Of a stretch of DNA of 64,000 nt, positions 59,112 to 64,000 are shown piece after piece. The number at the start of each line of letters is the position of its first letter. Within the stretch, counting starts at the first letter, position 1. The translations under genes and the position numbers were made by a program. The notes beneath the pieces are model-generated. The model ran no database searches. It was not told where the DNA came from and saw only the letters and a list, made by a program, of their open reading frames with translations. The DNA comes from Flavobacteriaceae bacterium (GTDB lineage Bacteria; Bacteroidota; Bacteroidia; Flavobacteriales; Flavobacteriaceae): positions 310,001-374,000 of the forward strand of contig JADGEL010000003.1 of NCBI GenBank assembly GCA_016744415.1, written 5' to 3'.

Positions 59112-60920
59112 ATGAAAAAAGAGGTCCTATTTATTTGTTGCTATCTATTTATCCATTGTAGTTTTTCGCAACTTCCTGCCAATTATACTTCCGAAACATT
59201 AACCGATACATATACAGCTCCAATGGGAACTGTATTTAATCATGACGGTACAAAAATGTTTGTTTGGAGCAGCCTTGGATTGGTATATGTTTCTAATTGG
59301 AACGGCATATCCTATATTAAGCAAGCTGAACCAGTAATAGACATTAGTGAAGAAGTTGCCTTTTGGAGAGATTTTGGATTGTTAAGTATTTGTCTTGATC
59401 CTGATTTTGAAACTAATGGATTTATGTATTTATTCTACCCAGTTGATAGGCATCATTTAATGAATTTTGGAACAGCCAGTTACGATGTAAACACTGATGA
59501 TTATTTTTCTGCAACAATTAGCAGATTGACACGATACAAAATTAACAATCAGGTATCTCCAATGACAACAGATTACACAAGCAGACTTGTATTGTTAGGA
59601 GAAACCCCTTCGACGGGTGTTCCGATTACCTATGAATCACATGCTGGTAGTACAATTCTTTTTGGAAGTGATGGTACCTTATTAGTAACAACTGGAGATG
59701 GAGGAAGTTACTCAACTACAGATTCTGGTAGCGCAGTTGAAACCTATTATGCACAAGCTTTACTTGATGGTATTATACGAACAGAAGAAAATGTTGGTGC
59801 TTTTAGAGCTCAAATGATAAATTCACTTAACGGAAAAGTATTAAGGTTAGATTCAGGTAATGGAGATGGTGTTTCATCGAATCCATTTTATGATTCAGCA
59901 AATCCACGATCAGCGAAATCAAGAGTCTATGCATTGGGGTTTAGAAACCCTTTTAGAGCTTCGATTAATTTGAATACCGGAAGTACTAATCCTATTGATG
60001 CAAATCCAGGGATGCTATTTGTTGCTGATGTTGGTTGGAGAGATTGGGAAGATTTACATATTATTGATAAACCTGGATTAAATGCGGGTTGGCCATTATA
60101 TGAAGGGCAAACGGAACAAAATGCTGCTGGTGAAGATAGTTATTATTTTGACAGAGGAACCACAGTAAATGCAGATGAAAGCAATCAAACATTCATAAGT
60201 TTACTTTCGCAACCAACTTCATTTGTTTATAATGCAATACCTTCAAACAGGAGGTTCACTCATAGTAGGCCTGTAATTTCATCTTGGCAACACACACCTG
60301 CTGGCAGATCAAGAGTACCATGGTTTAGTGGCGCCACACCTACAGATCCAAGAGTTGGGCAATCTGGGTCACCAACTACTGGAATTGAATCACAAGCAAA
60401 CTCTTTTATTGCAGGAGCATATATAGAAGGAGTTTTATTTGGAGCTAATATGGAAGATAAATTCTTATATGCAGATTATGTTAGGAATTGGATAAATATG
60501 GCCACTTTAAACCCTTCAAATACACCATGGATTAACGATGTCTCACAATTTGCAACAGGTGGGTTTAGTAATGGTATTGTGCATTTAATCCAAAACCCAT
60601 TAGATGGTTCTCTTTTTTACACCAATATTAATGATGGAACAATTAGAAAAATTAGTTACGATAATACGCTTGCTAGCTCATCAAATAATGTTGCTCAAAT
60701 TAATATTTATCCTAATCCTGCAAATGAGTTTCTTAAAGTAACCCAAATTAAAAGCAAAATTTCTTTTAAAATATATAATACATTTGGTCAATTGGTTCTT
60801 TCTAAAGTATTGAATGAAGACACAAAAATTGATTTAACTTTAAAGAGCAGTATATATATTATTAAAATAACATTTATAGAAAGTAATGAAGAGGTAATTA
60901 AAAAATTGATTATTCAATAA
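59112..60920 (+). CDS. PQQ-dependent sugar dehydrogenase-like protein (GSDH family) with T9SS sorting domain
   Basis: The 602-residue protein has a signal peptide (cleavage near SFSQ, residue 20). The glucose/sorbosone dehydrogenase propeller follows: GLLSICLDPDFETNGFMYLF, SHAGSTILFGSDGTLLVTTG, GKVLRLDSGNGDG, YALGFRNPFRASIN and ADVGWRDWEDLHIID. The extreme C-terminus is a T9SS type A tail (INIYPNPANEFLKVTQ, KSSIYIIKITF). The family oxidises aldoses with PQQ. It should be secreted or surface-attached. PQQ ligands were not checked one by one, so the catalytic state is not certain. Confidence 0.85.
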   Translation: MKKEVLFICCYLFIHCSFSQLPANYTSETLTDTYTAPMGTVFNHDGTKMFVWSSLGLVYVSNWNGISYIKQAEPVIDISEEVAFWRDFGLLSICLDPDFETNGFMYLFYPVDRHHLMNFGTASYDVNTDDYFSATISRLTRYKINNQVSPMTTDYTSRLVLLGETPSTGVPITYESHAGSTILFGSDGTLLVTTGDGGSYSTTDSGSAVETYYAQALLDGIIRTEENVGAFRAQMINSLNGKVLRLDSGNGDGVSSNPFYDSANPRSAKSRVYALGFRNPFRASINLNTGSTNPIDANPGMLFVADVGWRDWEDLHIIDKPGLNAGWPLYEGQTEQNAAGEDSYYFDRGTTVNADESNQTFISLLSQPTSFVYNAIPSNRRFTHSRPVISSWQHTPAGRSRVPWFSGATPTDPRVGQSGSPTTGIESQANSFIAGAYIEGVLFGANMEDKFLYADYVRNWINMATLNPSNTPWINDVSQFATGGFSNGIVHLIQNPLDGSLFYTNINDGTIRKISYDNTLASSSNNVAQINIYPNPANEFLKVTQIKSKISFKIYNTFGQLVLSKVLNEDTKIDLTLKSSIYIIKITFIESNEEVIKKLIIQ

Positions 60921-60977
60921 TCTTTATGTTATGAGAAATATAATTGACACCAAGCTCCATATCTAATACGGAGCAAA

Positions 60978-61472
60978 TTAAGATAATTTTTTCTCAAACA
61001 AAAAGTCATCCATCACAAAACCACCACCAATGTTAACTACAAGAGATTCTATTTTATCAAAGCCCATTTTTTCATAAGCTTTAATGGCAATAGTATTTTG
61101 TTTATTAACAGTTAATGAAATTGATTCTAGATTTAATTTAATAGCTTTTTGTTGAAGGAATTCAATCATAAATTTTCCAATTCCTTTGCCTCTTACAGAA
61201 CTTTGCACATAAATTTTACTCAAAAATAAAGAGTTATCTTTTTTAGTAAATGACAAATACCCAACAGGTTTTTCTTCTGTATAAACAAGATAATATTGGT
61301 ACCCTTCTTCAACTTGATTTTCTATTGAAAGTACACTTTGAAACTTATTAAGCATATATGATACTTGAGCTGATCCAATAATTTTGGTGTAATGCTCTTT
61401 CCAAATTATTGAGGCCAATTTAGATATAACCTTAAAATCTGATTGATTTATAGCTGGTTTAATTTTAATCAT
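60978..61472 (-). CDS. GNAT-family N-acetyltransferase
   Basis: The ATG at 61472 gives 164 residues and overlaps the stop of the cytosine deaminase gene (ATGA), so it is preferred over the upstream start at 61493. The acetyl-CoA motif A is YVQSSVRGKGIGKFMIEFLQ, followed by NTIAIKAYEKMGF. The substrate (protein N-terminus, amine or antibiotic) is unknown. Translation is likely coupled to the deaminase. Confidence 0.85.
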   Translation of the reverse strand: MIKIKPAINQSDFKVISKLASIIWKEHYTKIIGSAQVSYMLNKFQSVLSIENQVEEGYQYYLVYTEEKPVGYLSFTKKDNSLFLSKIYVQSSVRGKGIGKFMIEFLQQKAIKLNLESISLTVNKQNTIAIKAYEKMGFDKIESLVVNIGGGFVMDDFLFEKKLS

Positions 61473-61906
61473 TCGCCAATATCTTCGTTCCACAAAACAG
61501 GATTGTTTTCAATAAAATTTTCCATCAATTCAACGCATTCCTGATTGTCTAAAACAACAACTTCCACTCCGTTTTTTCGCAGTAAATTTTCAGAACCTTG
61601 AAAAGTTTTGTTCTCACCAATTACTACTTTTTTGATTCCGTATAATAGAATAGCGCCAGTACACATTGGGCAAGGTGATAAAGTAGTGTAAAGTGTACAA
61701 TTTTTATAAACCGATGCTGGTTGGCGACCTGCATTTTCTAAGGCGTCCATTTCTCCGTGCAAGACTACACTTCCTTTTTGAATTCTTTTATTATGACCTT
61801 TTCCAATAATTTTACCATCATATACCAGCACAGATCCAATCGGAATACCTCCTTCTTGGAGTCCTGTTTTTGCTTCTTTTATGATTGCTTGTAAGAATTT
61901 GTTCAT
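61469..61906 (-). CDS. Cytosine deaminase of the fungal Fcy1 type
   Basis: The 145-residue protein carries the zinc deaminase motifs HGEMDAL (His50, catalytic Glu52) and SPCPMCTGAI (Cys79, Cys82). Beyond the general family, it follows yeast cytosine deaminase along its length: GGIPIGSVLV, GKGHNKRIQKGSVVLHGE, CTLYTTLSPC, VVIGENKTFQG, VEVVVLDNQECVELMENFIE and the C-terminal LWNEDIGE (yeast ends WFEDIGE). This points to cytosine to uracil conversion, not tRNA adenosine editing (TadA). The gene heads a two-gene unit with the acetyltransferase. Confidence 0.82.
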   Translation of the reverse strand: MNKFLQAIIKEAKTGLQEGGIPIGSVLVYDGKIIGKGHNKRIQKGSVVLHGEMDALENAGRQPASVYKNCTLYTTLSPCPMCTGAILLYGIKKVVIGENKTFQGSENLLRKNGVEVVVLDNQECVELMENFIENNPVLWNEDIGE

Positions 61907-61983
61907 TTTAATTTTTAATGTTGGTTAAGCTGGTTTAATGGTTAATGCATGGTGTTACAACAGACCCGAAGAGTGACTATATA

Positions 61984-62517
61984 CTATATTTTGTTGTGGC
62001 CAGTTTTATACACAAGTGACTCTTCATTTTCATTTGGTAGTGTTAATGTTTTACTTAAATTTAATCCCAATCTTCCTAAAAGTTTTTGTGAAGGAATGTT
62101 GTCTTTAGTTGTTATTGCATAAAGTTCTTGTATTCCAAATTCATCAAATGCGATGCCCTTTATTTTGTTAGCAGCCTCATATGCGTATCCTTTTTTGTGA
62201 TACTTGGGTAAAAATGCAAAACCAATATCAACAGCACCATTTAAGCCTTCTCTATTATGGAGTAACCCACAACTTCCTATTTTTGAATTGTCTGATTTTC
62301 TTATTATTGTATAGTTTGAGTATCCTAACTTTTCTACTTGAGGGATAATTTTAGTTATTATAAATTCTCTTGCGTCTTCAGTAGTTTTTATATTTCTATC
62401 TCCTATATACTTAATCCATGTTGGGCTATTTTGCAATTCAAAAAAGAATTCAGTATCCTCTTCAGAAGTAGGCTTAAGGATTAATCTTTCCGTTTCAAAC
62501 ACTTTATACTTAGTCAT
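61984..62517 (-). CDS. GNAT-family acetyltransferase (RimJ/RimL-like)
   Basis: The 177-residue protein opens FETERLILKPTSEEDTEFFF, the usual start of the RimJ/RimL group. It has AVDIGFAFLPKYHKKGYAYEAA (acetyl-CoA site) and ITTKDNIPSQKLLGRLGL. Likely substrates are protein N-termini or small amines; which one is unknown. There is a 77-bp gap to the cytosine deaminase gene and a 194-bp gap on its other side. Confidence 0.85.
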   Translation of the reverse strand: MTKYKVFETERLILKPTSEEDTEFFFELQNSPTWIKYIGDRNIKTTEDAREFIITKIIPQVEKLGYSNYTIIRKSDNSKIGSCGLLHNREGLNGAVDIGFAFLPKYHKKGYAYEAANKIKGIAFDEFGIQELYAITTKDNIPSQKLLGRLGLNLSKTLTLPNENEESLVYKTGHNKI

Positions 62518-62711
62518 TTGTTTTGTTTTTTGTAATTGACTACAACTGTTTTAGTAATTATTTCGTTGTAATGAAAATATCGCATGACTTTTCAGAATAT
62601 GAAATCAAGCGGCGTAAATATACTCTAACTTTTGATTAAGCACCAAAACCCTTATTAACTATAGCTAATGCTTTTATTTACTCCTTCTTTTAATTCCTGC
62701 TCTTTTATCAA

Positions 62712-63200
62712 TTATTGACTTAAAACTCTTTTTAAAATTGCTATTTGCCCGTTATGCCAACTTTGATGATGAGATAACCATTTCAATGCTTCATATTTTG
62801 TTTTAACCACCGGATTTGGAATTTCAGTATTACCTTTTAATTCTACTTCTGTTAATTCATTCAAATTATTCAAAACCAATGACAATGTAAATTCATAAAT
62901 TTCTAATAATTCCTTTTGGCAAGGTTTTTCATTTTTAAAATCGGTTGGATTGGATTTCGGACCATAATATTTTATGTAGTAAGGTACATTTATTTTTTCA
63001 TTTAATTCTTTATTAGCCCCTGAAATTGATGCAATTCCGTGTAGATAATTCGCTAAAATAATATGTCCAATTTGCCAATTCAAATTTGTGTTTAAAATTT
63101 CAGGGGTATCAAACCACATTTCAGTTGAAATATCAGAGATTAATTTGTCAGTTTTTTCTTTGGTTGAAATAACTTGTTCTTTTAAAATATTTATTTTCAT
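62712..63200 (-). CDS. DinB-like four-helix protein
   Basis: The 162-residue protein has the layout of the DinB superfamily. The first helix holds LNWQIGHIILANYLHG, and the last has LKWLSHHQSWHNGQIAILKR. Histidines at the ends of these helices form the metal site of the family, which includes thiol transferases such as bacillithiol transferase and mycothiol enzymes. The in vivo reaction is unknown. Confidence 0.75.
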   Translation of the reverse strand: MKINILKEQVISTKEKTDKLISDISTEMWFDTPEILNTNLNWQIGHIILANYLHGIASISGANKELNEKINVPYYIKYYGPKSNPTDFKNEKPCQKELLEIYEFTLSLVLNNLNELTEVELKGNTEIPNPVVKTKYEALKWLSHHQSWHNGQIAILKRVLSQ

Positions 63201-63298
63201 TTTATTTATTCCTCTTTTTCGGTTATTTAATGTCCCCTCCTAAAAAACGGCTACGGTTATAATTAATTTTAGGCTGTAAATTTATATACAATAGTTAT

Positions 63299-63979
63299 TT
63301 ATTTCAATCCAAGTCTGTCAATTCGATTTCCAACAGTAAATTCTTTCATTTCCATTTCAAGATTATTAAAATCTACTTGTTTTACTTTTTTAATAATTGC
63401 TCCATTTTTTATTAAATAAATTTCGTCACATGTATCTGCTAAAGTTGAAAATATGTGAGATGAAATAATTACTGTTTTTTCTAATTCTTTAAACCTTTTT
63501 ATAATTTCAGTTATTATTAAATTACTTTGTATATCAACGCCATTAAAAGGTTCGTCTAAAATAAACACATCATTTTCTTGTAAAAGAATAGCGGTTAAAG
63601 CCAATTTTTTTTTCATTCCAGTAGAATAAGTAGAAGCATATTGATTTAACGGTAAATCAAAAATATTTTTTTTCTCAATTTTCGATAGTTTTATTTCTCT
63701 TGTATTTGCAAGTAATTGAATATACTCCTTTCCAGTTATTTTAGAGAAAAAGAACGGTTCTGCTAATAAAAGCCCTAAATGGTTTTTAAGTTTTTTAAAA
63801 CCCGATGACACATTTCCGCTATAAGTTTCAAGACCAGAAATACATCTAAATAACGTTGTTTTTCCTGCACCATTTTCTCCAACAACACCATATACTTTTC
63901 CTTTTTTAAATTCTAAATCTATTGTCTTAAGAACTTGTTTTTTACCATAAGATTTTGATAGTTTTTCAATTTTAATCAT
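63299..63979 (-). CDS. ABC transporter ATP-binding protein
   Basis: The 226-residue protein carries the Walker A motif GENGAGKTTLFRC (near residue 35), a signature YSTGMKKKLALTA, Walker B VFILDEPFNGVD and the switch histidine in VIISSHIF. The short, unfused form and the YSTG signature resemble exporters of the DrrA/CcmA class. Its permease should lie beyond the window edge, but that cannot be checked. The last 21 bases of the window hold nothing further. Confidence 0.9.
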   Translation of the reverse strand: MIKIEKLSKSYGKKQVLKTIDLEFKKGKVYGVVGENGAGKTTLFRCISGLETYSGNVSSGFKKLKNHLGLLLAEPFFFSKITGKEYIQLLANTREIKLSKIEKKNIFDLPLNQYASTYSTGMKKKLALTAILLQENDVFILDEPFNGVDIQSNLIITEIIKRFKELEKTVIISSHIFSTLADTCDEIYLIKNGAIIKKVKQVDFNNLEMEMKEFTVGNRIDRLGLK

Positions 63980-64000
63980 TTAAAACGGTATTTATTTTTT

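Noticed and set aside
60940-60985. Possible hairpin GCTCC/GGAGC between the sugar dehydrogenase and acetyltransferase genes
   Set aside because: The stem is only five pairs with a ten-base loop and no adjacent T run; not enough for a terminator call.
1-64000. CRISPR arrays, transposases, integrases, phage or toxin-antitoxin genes
   Set aside because: None was seen; the only mobile-type sequence is the two decayed inverted-repeat elements.

Overview
The window is about 64 kb of AT-rich chromosome from a member of the Bacteroidota, almost certainly a marine-type Flavobacteriaceae. The evidence is direct. Promoter-like sites fit the Bacteroidota -33/-7 pattern (TTG, about 19 bp, TAnnTTTG) instead of sigma-70 boxes. 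Three secreted proteins carry C-terminal type IX secretion (T9SS) sorting domains. Many lipoproteins carry SC or GC lipoboxes, and LytTR, propeller-kinase and DUF302 genes are present. No rRNA, CRISPR array, intact transposase, phage gene or plasmid gene was seen. Most of the window is housekeeping sequence arranged as short operons separated by strong hairpin terminators.

Layout. 1-5.6 kb: envelope and phosphate-related genes (Porin O/P-type porin, 5'-nucleotidase lipoprotein, PagL-like barrel, SixA-like phosphatase, M61 peptidase). 5.7-13.3 kb: smpB-ubiA-maf, the C-terminal half of a split transketolase, an OmpA/PorT-like barrel, an FKBP with calcium-binding repeats, Hsp15-like, phosphoribosyltransferase, aroK, tRNA-Lys and tRNA-Leu, and two secreted proteins of unknown role. 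13.4-25.4 kb: an SPFH-VWA-fabG operon, DUF302, M20 peptidase, pyrD, pheT, a hemG remnant and recG. 25.5-33.5 kb: a NOL1/NOP2/Sun methyltransferase, two T9SS-exported endonuclease I genes and purL. 33.5-44.1 kb: dps, a tandem pair of sugar-transfer-associated ATP-grasp genes, acyl-CoA synthetase, dnaX, a SulP transporter and mnmE. 44.1-44.8 kb: a structured intergenic region with two candidate small RNAs. 44.8-54 kb: HAD phosphatase, a 58-residue lysine-rich protein and rlmF in overlapping series; DUF1573; a membrane LuxR regulator; a secreted repeat protein; truncated haemoglobin opposite a methyltransferase; two transporters; and an SRPBCC gene with an internal stop. 54-64 kb: a propeller histidine kinase with its LytTR regulator, an unknown lipoprotein, a PQQ-type sugar dehydrogenase with T9SS tail, a yeast-type cytosine deaminase coupled to an acetyltransferase, another acetyltransferase, a DinB-like protein and an ABC ATPase.

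I looked for a new multi-gene system and did not find one I would defend. The items most worth following are the tandem ATP-grasp pair, the two short promoter-to-terminator units between mnmE and the next gene, the lysine-rich small ORF fused by overlaps to rlmF, the Fcy1-like cytosine deaminase, two decayed genes (hemG and SRPBCC), a degenerate REP/MITE-like repeat present twice, and a 73-bp perfect palindrome that fills the gap between two convergent genes. All identifications come from reading the translations and motifs; no database search was run.
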